Positions 45,925 to 56,114 of a stretch of DNA of 64,000 bases are shown here, in pieces (position 1 is the first letter of the stretch; each line of letters begins with the position of its first letter). Below the pieces are notes generated by a model. The model did no database searches. It was not told the DNA's origin and saw only the letters and a list, made by a program, of their open reading frames with translations. The DNA lies in the NCBI RefSeq assembly GCF_009371985.2, contig NZ_VIKU02000005.1, positions 248,001 through 312,000 on the forward strand, in the 5' to 3' direction. Source of the stretch: Pelagihabitans pacificus (lineage in GTDB: Bacteria; Bacteroidota; Bacteroidia; Flavobacteriales; Flavobacteriaceae). Made by a program: the position numbers and the translations under genes.

Positions 45925-46533
45925 ATGACAGAAAAAGAAGCATTACAACTGGATAAAAAAGCAAAAACAGCGTATCAAATTTTCCCATTGTTACAAATGC
46001 GATGGAGTCCCCGTACTTTTGACGAGCGGGAGATTACCAAAAAAGAACTGAACCAATTGTTCGAAGCGGCCCGATGGGCAGCCAGCTCTTACAACAGACA
46101 GCCATGGCGTTTTATTTATGCGGAGAAAGGTACCGAGTCATATGATCGGGTGGTGAGCTGCCTTAGTGATTTTAATAAGCAATGGGCGACCACCGCCCCG
46201 ATACTGCTATTGACCGCCTATAAGGAGAAGACCGAAAATGGGGACGAGAATTTTCATGCGTTACACGACTTGGGACTTAGCCTAGGTAATATGAGCGTGC
46301 AAGCGGAGCATATGGGTATTGCTATGCACCACATGGCGGGAATCGATTGGAAGAAAGCACAGGAAGTTTTCGAGGTGCCGGAAGGCTTTCACATTACCAC
46401 GGCCATCGCAATAGGCTATTATGGTGGAAATCCCGATAGTCTTCCCGAGGATTTAAAGCAACAGGAAATGCAGCCACGTAGCCGCAATCCCATCACGGAT
46501 TTTGCTTTTGAAGGAACCTGGAAAAGCGACTAG
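45925..46533 (+). CDS. Nitroreductase-family protein
   Basis: 202 residues with the FMN-binding nitroreductase pattern: RWSPRTFDEREITKKEL, FEAARWAASSYNRQPWRFIYA and GLSLGNMSVQAEHMGIAMHHMAGID, then the AIAIGYYG segment near the C-terminus. The substrate is unknown. Three bases separate its stop from the nucleoside deaminase ATG, so the two are one transcript. Confidence 0.92.
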   Translation: MTEKEALQLDKKAKTAYQIFPLLQMRWSPRTFDEREITKKELNQLFEAARWAASSYNRQPWRFIYAEKGTESYDRVVSCLSDFNKQWATTAPILLLTAYKEKTENGDENFHALHDLGLSLGNMSVQAEHMGIAMHHMAGIDWKKAQEVFEVPEGFHITTAIAIGYYGGNPDSLPEDLKQQEMQPRSRNPITDFAFEGTWKSD

Positions 46534-46536
46534 TAT

Positions 46537-46977
46537 ATGGAGGAGCACCAACATTATATGCAACGAGCCATTGCCTTGGCCCAAGAAGGGAAAAGTCATC
46601 CGGATGGGGGGGCTTTTGGAGCCGTTATCGTCAGGGATGGTCATGTAATTGCCGCTGTTCACAATTGGGTGAAAGGGTCCAAGGATTGTACCCAACATGC
46701 AGAACTGAAAGCGATACAGAAAGCCTGCCAGGTCTTGGAAAGCCAAGACCTCTCCGATTGCATTCTCTATACCAGTTGCGAGCCCTGCCTAATGTGTTTG
46801 GGTGCCTGTCATTGGGCCAAATTCAAACAAATTTTCTTTGGGGCCAGTGCCCAGGACGCAAAAGAACACGGATATATTTATTCAAAGGTATTTTACGACT
46901 CGGATACCGATGAAAGAAACCAAGAATTTAAGATGCAGCAACTGCTTCGGGACGAAGCGGTCGCTGTTTGGAAATAA
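46537..46977 (+). CDS. Nucleoside/nucleobase deaminase (guanine deaminase-like)
   Basis: 146 residues. Zinc ligands are His54 with catalytic Glu56 (TQHAELKAI) and Cys84 and Cys87 (CEPCLMCLGA). The DGGAFGAVIVRDGHVIA segment and the missing tRNA-binding C-terminus favour a free nucleobase or nucleoside substrate such as guanine over the TadA tRNA role. It is followed by hpf after 19 bases. Confidence 0.85.
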   Translation: MEEHQHYMQRAIALAQEGKSHPDGGAFGAVIVRDGHVIAAVHNWVKGSKDCTQHAELKAIQKACQVLESQDLSDCILYTSCEPCLMCLGACHWAKFKQIFFGASAQDAKEHGYIYSKVFYDSDTDERNQEFKMQQLLRDEAVAVWK

Positions 46978-46996
46978 CTTTAAAACTAAAATTAAG

Positions 46997-47296
46997 ATGC
47001 AAATAATATTTGAATACCACGATGTAAGCGCTAGTGACCGACTAGAATCCGTTGCAACCGAAAAGCTCAACCACCTACAGACGAAATTTGACTTTGTCCA
47101 CCGGGCCGATGTTTTTTTTAAAAAAGTAAACAGAAGTGACGACAAGGAGCAAGTATGCGATATTCGGTTGAGCATGCCGGGACCTAGAATCTTTGCCTCT
47201 ACCAATGCCGTATCCTTTGAGTCGGCCATTGCAGAAACGATTAGGGATTTGGAAGATCAACTGAGAAGACACAAGGAAAAAATGGGCGCTCGTTAA
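46997..47296 (+). CDS. hpf: Ribosome hibernation-promoting factor, short HPF/YfiA type
   Basis: 99 residues from the ATG at 46997 (MQIIFEYHDVSASDRLES). The beta-alpha-beta-beta-beta-alpha HPF fold shows HLQTKFDFVHRADVFFKK and SFESAIAETIRDLEDQLRRHKEK. It binds the small ribosomal subunit in stationary phase. The length indicates the short form, which lacks the C-terminal dimerisation domain. Confidence 0.9.
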   Translation: MQIIFEYHDVSASDRLESVATEKLNHLQTKFDFVHRADVFFKKVNRSDDKEQVCDIRLSMPGPRIFASTNAVSFESAIAETIRDLEDQLRRHKEKMGAR

Positions 47297-47360
47297 TTAT
47301 CAACAAAGTGAGCCTTTACCACTGAAAACGGTTATTTGAATACCATTTGGCATTCATAGA

Positions 47361-47477
47361 TTACATATTCAAAACAAGTGCTATAGCAATAATGATGACC
47401 AGTGTCAATACTACCCATAGATTGTAGGTTCGCCTTTTTATTTTTTTCCGTTTTCTTAGGGATGGTTTCATTTGCAT
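47361..47477 (-). CDS. Small single-span membrane protein, 38 residues
   Basis: ATG at 47477 (or 47471, MKPSL) reads a very basic N-terminus (KPSLRKRKKIKRRTYN) followed by one membrane helix (LWVVLTLVIIIAIALVLN) and a stop at 47361-47363. The charge step predicts an N-in orientation. No homologue is recalled; it is supported only by this protein-like pattern. Confidence 0.55.
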   Translation of the reverse strand: MQMKPSLRKRKKIKRRTYNLWVVLTLVIIIAIALVLNM

Positions 47478-47708
47478 TGTAATTTTTACACCAAGACAAT
47501 AGACTAGGACATATGCGTAGTCACAACCGTGCCGGCTACTTGAAGAAAATCTATTGTTACTACAAAAAACGGAATAAGTCTGAAACGACCTTATTCCATA
47601 TGATCAAAATTTTCGCTGTAATAAGTTAATAGAATATTAAGAGTACGATTTTGATAGAAGATTTACCTTTAGTGTTAGTTGGTCTTCTTTTTACGGCAAC
47701 CCCCATAG
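47478..47708. other. Leader region upstream of tamB with an 8-bp-stem hairpin
   Basis: No gene is seen. A hairpin GGAATAAG-N11-CTTATTCC lies at 47571-47597; on the minus strand it is followed by GTTTTTTG, so it could terminate a minus-strand transcript. The remainder probably holds the tamB promoter. Confidence 0.5.
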
Positions 47709-50700
47709 ATGAACAAAAAGAAACGCATATATCGCATTTTAAAACGCATCGCAAAGGGGTTTGCGATGCTTTTTCTTTTGTGTATACTCATCATTCTATT
47801 CATACGAAGTCCTTGGGGACAGCGGGTGATAAAAAACCAACTCGTTTCGTACGTTGTTGGGCAAACGGGTGCAAAAATGACCGTGGACAAACTCTTCGTC
47901 ACCTTTTCGGGTGATTTGGAGCTGCAAGGGCTCTATCTGGCCGACTTACAGAATGATACACTCCTGTATTCCAAAAACTGGAACGCCGACCTTGCGTTCG
48001 GCCCACTGCTTTTTGGAAATACCCTGCAGATAGAGGAACTTGAATGGACGGGCGTGGTCGCCAATATCACCAGGGATGCCGATACGGAAGAATTTAATTT
48101 TACCTTCCTTTTGGATGCCTTTGCCCTAGAAGAACCGGAACCTGAAGAAGAAAATACGGAACCGATGTCCTTTGAAGTTCAATCCATAGCACTTACCGAC
48201 TTCCGAATACGTTATTTGGATCAATTTTTGGGCGTTGAAAGCGATTTGGAAATCGGAAAGCTGCAGTCGGGATTCGAAAAATTGGATTTGGAACGACTGC
48301 AGTTTCATTTTGATGAGACCCTACTTTCAGATTCCAATCTCTCCTATCTACAAAGTGCTGCATTTCCTGAAACAGCCCAAGAAGAGGATTCGCCCCTGCC
48401 ACAATTGACCTTCGAGGAAATAGGCATAAAAGGGGTCGAACTACAATACCGTTCCCTCTCGGAAAGTCTTTCCATGAATGCCATGATCGATCGTCTTACG
48501 CTTGGGATACCAACGATTAATCTTGACACCGACACTTTTGAAATTGATGAACTATCGCTTTCGAACTCCAAAATAGCCTTGGAACTTACCGGAGAGATGG
48601 AAACAGCCGCAACGAAGGAGACCGAGGTCAACCCAGCTTTTTCATGGCCAGACATCCGAATCAAGGCAAGCAATATCGATATTAGTCGGAACGAGTTCAT
48701 TTTCAATGCAAACCCAACTACCGACTCCGATAGCATTCAAAATGTATTCGACCCTAACCAGCTACATGTTACGGGGCTAGGATTCACGGTAAGCGTATTG
48801 GACTACAGACCAAAACAGCTTCGGATGGCCATTGAGAGATTTGAGTTTGAGGATAAAAGTGGCTTGGCCCTGCAGACATTCCAAATGAAAGGAACTATGA
48901 ATGAAGAACGGTTACGGTTTTCCGACTTGCACATCCAAACCTCGGAAAGTAGCATTCAGGGTTCGATCGCATTGGATTATGAATCGCTTAACAAATTATT
49001 GAATCAGCCCGGGACCGTCAAGGTCGATGCAGAATTACCTTATTTTAAGATAGGATTGAAAGAGTTACTTGTTTTTCAACCAAACCTGGCAACAAACGAG
49101 CTATTCATGGCGGTAGCGGAATCGCCTTTTGTGGGTCGGTTGATGATTCAGGGTACCATGGCAGCGCTTGCTTTGGAAAATACCGAGGTCACATGGGGGG
49201 ATCGAACCTCCCTGGACATTGCAGGTATTTTGTACCAACCTACCTCGATCGATTCACTTCACTTTGATATCAATAACCTTCAGGCCGTTTCAAGCCGGGA
49301 AGATTTGCAAAAATTCCCGGCTTTGAAGGACAGTTTGTTAACGCTTCCGGACAAGATGGTTCTATCAGGAAAGGCATCCGGTTCCCTTAGCGATGTAGCA
49401 GCCAATGTAAACTTGGAATCCACATTGGGCTCTATTCGTTTTAAAGGGCGCGGAGGTGTTCCCGATATTCCCTTTGTGAATGGAACTGTGACAGTCGATA
49501 GCCTAGAGTTGGGCACTTTGTTGAACAACCCCGAATTCGGGCTCTTGCAGTTTACCGTTGATGCCTCCCTTTCAGGTGAAAAACTGTCTACGCTCGATGG
49601 GAATTTTGACCTTAGGCTCGCGTTACTTGAATGGAGCGGATACCGCTTCGATAACCTATCATCCAACGGAAAAATCGATGACGGCCAAGGAACCATCGAC
49701 CTGGCCTATACAGATATAAACCTCAACTTCGACTCTCGAACCGCAGTTCGCCTCGACAGTGCCGATTACGATGTCTCCACAACCATCGATCTTAAGGGAG
49801 CCGATCTAAATGCGCTTGGCTTGATGGAAGAAAATGTTAAGATAGGCGCCCAAATAAAGGGAGGGTTCAAAGGAACCAAGGAGGACTATACGATTACCTC
49901 TGAACTTTCCGAAGTGGTCTCTGTGCGAAATGACGAACAATTTCAAACGGGTGACATCATGGTGAACATCGATGTCGGTCCCGCCTCTTCCACTGCCAAC
50001 ATTGAAAGCGATTTTCTAAAGGCTCGTTTGAACGCTAGTGGTACTCCCAATCAAATAATCGTTGCCTTACGCCAACAATTCGAAGGCTATTTTGAGGAAA
50101 ATGTACCAAAGCCTGCACCAAACGACTCCCTTTCCTTATCAATGAATGCAAGCCTTACCCCGGAACCCATTTTGACCGAGGTATTTTTGAAGGGGATTAC
50201 CAGGCTTGATTCGGTTTCCATGAATGCCTCTTACAGCGCCGCTACAAAAAAAATACATGCGGAACTACACCTACCGTATGCCGAATATCAAGGTGCCTTG
50301 GTCGACAGTCTCCACTTTACCGTCGATGGTGACGCCACCAACCTTTCGTTCTCATCCGGCCTGGCAAGTTTGCAGTACGAACCCGTTCATATCAAGAAGA
50401 CCTATTTCGAGGGAAAGCTCGGTAATCAAGAACTGCTATTGGACTTCCTCTCATATGACGAAGACGAAAAATTGATGCACGTTGCCTCGGAAATGCGGTG
50501 GGTGCAGGATACGTTGCAGCTACATATCGATCCGACCGAACTTATCTTTAAGAAAAAACCATGGTCTATCCCCGATAACAACCTGCTGGTCTTTTCCAAA
50601 AACAATCTTCATTTTGAGCAAATGCGCTTTTCAAGGAATGATCAGTTGATTGAATTGAGCGATGCCGTTTCCGGAATTGCTACCGAACATCTTGGCATCC

Positions 50701-52724
50701 TTTTTAGCAATTTTCGGCTACAGACTTTTTTAAGTCTATTCAATCCCGACGAATCCCTTGTCTCCGGAAAAGTACAGGGTAAATTGATTTTGGAAAACCC
50801 TTTTACGGCCACGGGCCTGATTGCCGATATGCAAATCGAGGATTTGGGACTACTCGACAATCGTCTGGGAAATCTTGATTTGGAGGCCTCCTCCCAAGGA
50901 CCATCCGATTACGAACTGGATCTGGCCCTTAAAGATGGTGGAATACTCCTCGACCTTTCAGGTGAATACAGAGCCGCTGCCCAAGGTGCCGCCACATTGG
51001 ATTTGTTGTTGGATATCGAAAAACTGGAAACCGCCGTCATAGCGGGGTTTTTAAAGGGGGATCTGGCAAAGCCCAAAGGTTACCTTTCCGGAAAATTCGA
51101 TCTTATGGGTACTATGGATGAACCTATCTATAAGGGTACGCTTTCATTTAACGATACGGCTTTTGAGGTCGTTCCCTTGGACACTACCTTCGAGATTACC
51201 GATGAAACCGTGACTATCGATGAGAAGTCGGTACGCTTTGGGGAATTTACCATCCGGGATGCCAAGGGAAGTTTTTTTACGGTTGAAGGAAGCATCGATA
51301 CCGAGAATATCCCCAACCCCGGATTCGATTTGAATTTCAAGACCGAGGAATTTCGGTTGCTCGACTCTACCAAAGAGGACAATGAACTCTATTATGGCAT
51401 TGCCAGCATCGATGCCGATGTGGACCTGAAGGGTACCTTGGACTTGCCCGAACTGGACGGTCGACTTCGGATTCGTAAAGTGACTGAATTAACCTATGTA
51501 GTCCCGGAAGAACAACTGGACATCGAAGAACGCGACGGAGTGGTCATTTTTGTAAATCGTGAAAATCCCAATGCCATCCTTACCCGTAGCGAAGAACGTT
51601 CAGCTCCAGATCTGTTCAGGGGTTTTGACATCTCCCTGCTAGTCGAAGTGGCAGAAGACGCTCTTTTTTCGGTCGTTTTGGATGAAAAGACCGGGGATGT
51701 TCTTCAAGTGGCCGGGGATGCGACCTTGAATCTAAACCTCAGCCCGAACGGATCAGTAGGGCTTACTGGGAAATATGAGCTGACCGATGGCTACTATCGC
51801 ACGAGCCTTTACAACCTGGTCTCGCGAAGGTTCGACATCAATCCCGGGAGTACCATCACTTGGAAAGGTGACCCCATGGATGCCGATTTGGATGTTACCG
51901 CCATCTATCGGGTAGAAACCTCCGCCGCTCCTTTGATGGCAACGGAAACTTCCGGGGTAGAGGCCGGGCTGGCCGCCAAATACCAGCAAGTGATGCCTTT
52001 CTTGGTCTATCTAAACGTCGATGGTGCGCTCACCTCCCCCAAGCTGTCTTTTGATTTGGGCATTCCCGAAAGTGCGCAGGGTGATCTTGGTGGTGCGGTT
52101 TATGGCAAGGTACAGCAATTGAACGAACAGGAAACCGAGCTCAACAAACAAGTTTTTTCACTTCTGGCCTTGAACCGCTTTTTTCCTAACACGGGAAGTG
52201 ATGGTAGCAGCGGCGGGGCAGCGGGATTGGCAAGAAATAATATCAACAAGGTGCTTTCCGGAGAATTGAACGCATTTTCCGATAAAGTATTGGGCGACAG
52301 CGGGTTTGAGTTGGATTTTGATTTGGATAGTTTTACCGACTATTCGGGGGAAAGCGCACAAGACCGTACCCAATTGAATGTCAACGCCCGAAAGCGACTG
52401 TTCGATGACCGCTTGATCGTGACCGCGGGCAGTGCCATCGATGTGGAGGGAAGTGCCCAAGCAGGACAAGAGGAAACACCCATAATCGGGAATGTAAGCC
52501 TGGAATATTTACTGACGGAGAATGGACGGTATCGCCTAAAGGGCTTTCGAAAGAGCGAATATGTCAACGTCATCGACGGCCAATTGATCGTAACCGGACT
52601 CGCCCTTATTTTTGATAGGGAGTTCAATTCGTTCAGTGAACTGTTCAATCCCCTGAAAACCGATTCCAAAACAACGCCTCAAAAGGAAAAGCAGCCAACC
52701 CAAAGCAAAAAAAAGGATGATTAG
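47709..52724 (+). CDS. tamB: TamB-type translocation and assembly module protein
   Basis: 1671 residues. TamB is anchored in the inner membrane by one N-terminal helix (FAMLFLLCILIILFIRS, about 19-35) and spans the periplasm as a long beta-taco, with the conserved DUF490 domain at the C-terminus (about 1250-1650, with TLNLNLSPNGSVGLTGKYELTDGYYRTSLYN and VLSGELNAFSDKVLGDSGFELDFDL segments seen). It takes part in outer-membrane protein insertion or lipid transport with the Omp85 partner. The last eight bases overlap tamL. The Lys-rich tail (TTPQKEKQPTQSKKKDD) ends it. A typical length for Bacteroidota. Confidence 0.92.
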   Translation: MNKKKRIYRILKRIAKGFAMLFLLCILIILFIRSPWGQRVIKNQLVSYVVGQTGAKMTVDKLFVTFSGDLELQGLYLADLQNDTLLYSKNWNADLAFGPLLFGNTLQIEELEWTGVVANITRDADTEEFNFTFLLDAFALEEPEPEEENTEPMSFEVQSIALTDFRIRYLDQFLGVESDLEIGKLQSGFEKLDLERLQFHFDETLLSDSNLSYLQSAAFPETAQEEDSPLPQLTFEEIGIKGVELQYRSLSESLSMNAMIDRLTLGIPTINLDTDTFEIDELSLSNSKIALELTGEMETAATKETEVNPAFSWPDIRIKASNIDISRNEFIFNANPTTDSDSIQNVFDPNQLHVTGLGFTVSVLDYRPKQLRMAIERFEFEDKSGLALQTFQMKGTMNEERLRFSDLHIQTSESSIQGSIALDYESLNKLLNQPGTVKVDAELPYFKIGLKELLVFQPNLATNELFMAVAESPFVGRLMIQGTMAALALENTEVTWGDRTSLDIAGILYQPTSIDSLHFDINNLQAVSSREDLQKFPALKDSLLTLPDKMVLSGKASGSLSDVAANVNLESTLGSIRFKGRGGVPDIPFVNGTVTVDSLELGTLLNNPEFGLLQFTVDASLSGEKLSTLDGNFDLRLALLEWSGYRFDNLSSNGKIDDGQGTIDLAYTDINLNFDSRTAVRLDSADYDVSTTIDLKGADLNALGLMEENVKIGAQIKGGFKGTKEDYTITSELSEVVSVRNDEQFQTGDIMVNIDVGPASSTANIESDFLKARLNASGTPNQIIVALRQQFEGYFEENVPKPAPNDSLSLSMNASLTPEPILTEVFLKGITRLDSVSMNASYSAATKKIHAELHLPYAEYQGALVDSLHFTVDGDATNLSFSSGLASLQYEPVHIKKTYFEGKLGNQELLLDFLSYDEDEKLMHVASEMRWVQDTLQLHIDPTELIFKKKPWSIPDNNLLVFSKNNLHFEQMRFSRNDQLIELSDAVSGIATEHLGILFSNFRLQTFLSLFNPDESLVSGKVQGKLILENPFTATGLIADMQIEDLGLLDNRLGNLDLEASSQGPSDYELDLALKDGGILLDLSGEYRAAAQGAATLDLLLDIEKLETAVIAGFLKGDLAKPKGYLSGKFDLMGTMDEPIYKGTLSFNDTAFEVVPLDTTFEITDETVTIDEKSVRFGEFTIRDAKGSFFTVEGSIDTENIPNPGFDLNFKTEEFRLLDSTKEDNELYYGIASIDADVDLKGTLDLPELDGRLRIRKVTELTYVVPEEQLDIEERDGVVIFVNRENPNAILTRSEERSAPDLFRGFDISLLVEVAEDALFSVVLDEKTGDVLQVAGDATLNLNLSPNGSVGLTGKYELTDGYYRTSLYNLVSRRFDINPGSTITWKGDPMDADLDVTAIYRVETSAAPLMATETSGVEAGLAAKYQQVMPFLVYLNVDGALTSPKLSFDLGIPESAQGDLGGAVYGKVQQLNEQETELNKQVFSLLALNRFFPNTGSDGSSGGAAGLARNNINKVLSGELNAFSDKVLGDSGFELDFDLDSFTDYSGESAQDRTQLNVNARKRLFDDRLIVTAGSAIDVEGSAQAGQEETPIIGNVSLEYLLTENGRYRLKGFRKSEYVNVIDGQLIVTGLALIFDREFNSFSELFNPLKTDSKTTPQKEKQPTQSKKKDD

Positions 52725-55035
52725 TAGGATATGGAAAACCCTGCCACCATTGTACTTGATGGTACTTTGCCTAGTACAGTCCTGTAGTGTACAGCGATTT
52801 GTTCCTGAAAACGAACGGTTGTACGGGGGAGCTGACATCCAAATTGAAAAAAATGATAGCATCGAGAAGATTCCTGCGGTCAGGAACGAGTTGGAATTAC
52901 TCTTACAACCACAACCCAATACCTCATTTTTGGGAATGCGACTACCACTCTTTTTTCACTTTAAGGCACAAAGGGAACGTCCAGGTTTTCTTTACAGGTG
53001 GTTGAATAAAAATTTTGGGGAAGAACCGGTGTATTTTTCGGATGTCGATCCCCAGCGAATGGAAGGGTTGATGCGAAACAGGCTCGACAACCATGGTTTT
53101 TTCTATAGTACGATACAGTCGGAAATTGATAGTACGCACCAGGCGGCTACCGTTTCGTACCGTGCCACGATCCCACAACCCTATGTGATGGAAAGGTACC
53201 AATTAGAAAGCGATAGCTCCCAAGCCTACAAGGCGATCGGCGAGACCTTGGGAGAATCGCTCTTGGAGAAAGGTGATCGGTTTGACCTTGCGTTGATGAA
53301 ATCGGAACGGGAACGTATCGATAATCGTCTCAAACAGCAGGGGTATTATAATTTCAATCCCGATTTTTTAATTTTTGAAGCAGATACCAACCAATATCGG
53401 AACAGGCGTTTTGACCTGTTCCTGAGGTTTAAAAAGGAAGTTCCGCAAAAGGCAAAGATTCCGTATGAAATCGGAAAAATTACCGTGTACCCCGAATACA
53501 AGATTACCAACGATACCACACGCCAGGAACATACGGTCTACGAAGGAATCGATTTTGTTCAAGATGACGATTTTTTCAAACCCAAGCGTTTGGCGCCTTA
53601 TATATTATTAAAGGAAGGACAACGTTACAACGCCGAAACGGCAAGGTTGACAAGCAACAGGTTGTCGGGCATCGGTAGTTATAAGTACGCCAATATCCAG
53701 TTCAAGGAAGTTGACACCACCCTACAAAAAGACAGTACGGGACTGTTAAACGTCGATATCTTCCTTTCACCCCTTACCAAAAGGTCCTTACGGGCGGAAC
53801 TAAAGGCAATCACTAAATCAAACGGTTTCACCGGGCCTGGAATTTCGGTTACCTACAGCAATCGAAACCTTTTCCACGGAGGAGAAACACTCAATATCAA
53901 CGGTAGTTTTTCCTATGAGGCCCAGCTCACCGGAGGTAATAATGAAGGACTTAATAGCATCGTCGGCGGGCTTAAGACCGAGTTGGTGATTCCCAGACTG
54001 GTACCCTTTTCTCCCAGTAGGTTCCGATATGCGGTGCCAAAAACCAGAATCAGCCTTGGTGGTGATTTCTTGAATCGAAGCAAGCTGTATACCCTGACCT
54101 CCATTAATAGCGTTTTCGGCTATACCTGGAACGCCAATAGATTTGTTTACCATGAACTCAACCCGATCAGTGTCAACTACACCAATCTTGCCAATACCAC
54201 AGCGGAATTTGATACCATTTTGGATGAGAATCCTTTTTTACGAACCAGTTTTGAACAACAGTTTATCGCCGGGCTCAACTACGGCTTCACCTATAACGAA
54301 TTGGTAGACGGGGATAAGACACGACCCATTTTCTTTTCGGCCAATTGGGATATTGCCGGAAACCTGCTCAATCTGGTGAGTGGTGGAAAAAGGGAAGTCT
54401 TTGGTCTAGAGTATGCCCAATATGCGAAACTCGATGCCGATTTTCGATATTATTGGAAATGGGGTAAGCAGCAAACATTGGTCAGTAGGCTGTATGCAGG
54501 GTGGGGTCTCCCCTTTGGAAATTCGGTGACCTTACCCTTTGCCAAGCAATTTTTTTCCGGAGGGCCCTATAGCGTTCGAGCCTTTCAAATACGGTCGTTG
54601 GGTCCCGGCACCTTTCAATCGACCGACACCGATGGCAGCAGTTTTTTTGACCAATCGGGTAACCTTCGGTTAGAGGCGAATCTGGAATATCGATTTCCCA
54701 TCTGGTCGTACTTAAAAGGAGCGTTCTTCGCCGATGCCGGCAACGTGTGGTTGACCTATGATATCGACCTTCCCCTCGATGAGCCGGAAGAAAGCAGGGC
54801 TTTCAACGAAGAGTTGATAGCCAAAGGGCGTTTTGGTTCAAATTGGGTCAGCCAGCTGGGAGTGGGAGTGGGACTAGGGCTTCGAGTAGATATCCAGAGC
54901 TTTGTGATTCGATTGGATGTAGCCTCTCCTTGGCGAGTTCCGTATCTCCCGGAAAACGAACGAAGCCGAATACCTTTTTTCGGAAGTGGCGACAATAATC
55001 TAGTATGGAATTTTGCAATTGGATATCCATTTTGA
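52717..55035 (+). CDS. tamL: TamL: lipoprotein-type Omp85/TamA outer-membrane protein
   Basis: 772 residues. It differs from proteobacterial TamA in having a lipoprotein signal (LVQSC, Cys23; MVLCLVQSCSVQRFVP), the Bacteroidota form called TamL. Three POTRA-like repeats (about 30-330) precede the 16-stranded Omp85 barrel (about 380-772), with RAELKAITKSNGFTGPGISVTYSNRN, FSGGPYSVRAFQIRSLGPG (the VRGF/Y-like L6 motif) and terminal NFAIGYPF. It acts with TamB. Translation starts inside the tamB end (8-base overlap). Confidence 0.92.
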   Translation: MISRIWKTLPPLYLMVLCLVQSCSVQRFVPENERLYGGADIQIEKNDSIEKIPAVRNELELLLQPQPNTSFLGMRLPLFFHFKAQRERPGFLYRWLNKNFGEEPVYFSDVDPQRMEGLMRNRLDNHGFFYSTIQSEIDSTHQAATVSYRATIPQPYVMERYQLESDSSQAYKAIGETLGESLLEKGDRFDLALMKSERERIDNRLKQQGYYNFNPDFLIFEADTNQYRNRRFDLFLRFKKEVPQKAKIPYEIGKITVYPEYKITNDTTRQEHTVYEGIDFVQDDDFFKPKRLAPYILLKEGQRYNAETARLTSNRLSGIGSYKYANIQFKEVDTTLQKDSTGLLNVDIFLSPLTKRSLRAELKAITKSNGFTGPGISVTYSNRNLFHGGETLNINGSFSYEAQLTGGNNEGLNSIVGGLKTELVIPRLVPFSPSRFRYAVPKTRISLGGDFLNRSKLYTLTSINSVFGYTWNANRFVYHELNPISVNYTNLANTTAEFDTILDENPFLRTSFEQQFIAGLNYGFTYNELVDGDKTRPIFFSANWDIAGNLLNLVSGGKREVFGLEYAQYAKLDADFRYYWKWGKQQTLVSRLYAGWGLPFGNSVTLPFAKQFFSGGPYSVRAFQIRSLGPGTFQSTDTDGSSFFDQSGNLRLEANLEYRFPIWSYLKGAFFADAGNVWLTYDIDLPLDEPEESRAFNEELIAKGRFGSNWVSQLGVGVGLGLRVDIQSFVIRLDVASPWRVPYLPENERSRIPFFGSGDNNLVWNFAIGYPF

Positions 55036-55110
55036 ACAACACCGACCCATTTATGAAATAAGTAAAAAAAAACGATGTCTTGAAGATTGTTTGATATAAA
55101 ACCAAAGACG

Positions 55111-56058
55111 ATGACCGACAACAATGAGTTCAACAACGAATCACGACAGGGCAAAGGAAAATTCAAACTGCGCCATCTCCCCTCGATCATTGCCGAAACG
55201 TATAGGGAATGGATGTCGAACAGCCCTTTTCGACTGAGTGCGGTGGTAGCGTATTACGCAGTCTTATCGCTCCCGGCCTTGCTTATTATCATCCTAAACA
55301 GTGTCGGGGCCATCTGGGGAACCGAGGTAGTACAGGGAAAGTTGTCGGACGAATTCTCAATGGCCTTGGGGAAAGATGCCGCCGCCGCGATCGAAGCCAT
55401 GATACGGGAAACCCAAGACCAAGAAAAGAATACGATTTCCACCATTATCGGTATAGCCGTATTACTTTACGGTGCCACGGGGGTATTTTATCAACTAAAA
55501 ATTTCATTGAACAACATCTGGTATATCAAGCCCAAACCCAAGGTGTTGATCTGGAAGATTATTATGGATAGGGCCCAAAGCTTTGCTTTTATCCTAGTCA
55601 TCGCCTTTCTTTTATTGACCAGTTTTATTCTCACCGCCGCTATTACCGCCCTTACGGATTTCATATCGTCGCAGCTTCCCGACATCGTACTATACCTTGC
55701 CTATTTACTTGATTTTATCATTTCCGTGGCAATAATATCCTTGCTGTTTGCCCTGATGTTCAAGTTCCTCCCCGACGTTAAAATCCGATGGAAAACGGTT
55801 TGGGTCGGTGCCGTACTCACGGCGGTATTATTTGTGATAGGCAAGTTGCTCTTGAGCCTATACTTTGGTCAGGCACAGCCAGGTTCTACCTACGGGGCCG
55901 CGGGTACTTTGATACTGATCCTGTTATGGGTATCCTATTCAAGTTTACTGCTTTTTTTCGGAGCGGAATTTACCTACGTGTTTGCGGAAAGGTATGGTCA
56001 CGGCATACGGCCCAGTGAAATTGCAGAGGTCGATACGGCCCGAAAGCAGGAAAATTGA
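55111..56058 (+). CDS. YihY/BrkB-family membrane protein
   Basis: 315 residues from the ATG at 55111 (a TTG start at 55087 is possible). Six membrane helices lie between about 50 and 290, with the family pattern LSAVVAYYAVLSLPALLIIILN, LYGATGVFYQLKISLNNIW and YGAAGTLILILLWVSYSSLLLFFGAEFTYVFAE. Older annotation as ribonuclease BN is wrong for this family; the function is unknown. It lies after tamL by 75 bases and is probably its operon neighbour. Confidence 0.92.
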   Translation: MTDNNEFNNESRQGKGKFKLRHLPSIIAETYREWMSNSPFRLSAVVAYYAVLSLPALLIIILNSVGAIWGTEVVQGKLSDEFSMALGKDAAAAIEAMIRETQDQEKNTISTIIGIAVLLYGATGVFYQLKISLNNIWYIKPKPKVLIWKIIMDRAQSFAFILVIAFLLLTSFILTAAITALTDFISSQLPDIVLYLAYLLDFIISVAIISLLFALMFKFLPDVKIRWKTVWVGAVLTAVLFVIGKLLLSLYFGQAQPGSTYGAAGTLILILLWVSYSSLLLFFGAEFTYVFAERYGHGIRPSEIAEVDTARKQEN

Positions 56059-56114
56059 TGTCGGTAATCGTGCCGGCGTCCTGTCCACAATCACTAATTA
56101 GGATGGGTTCCCTC

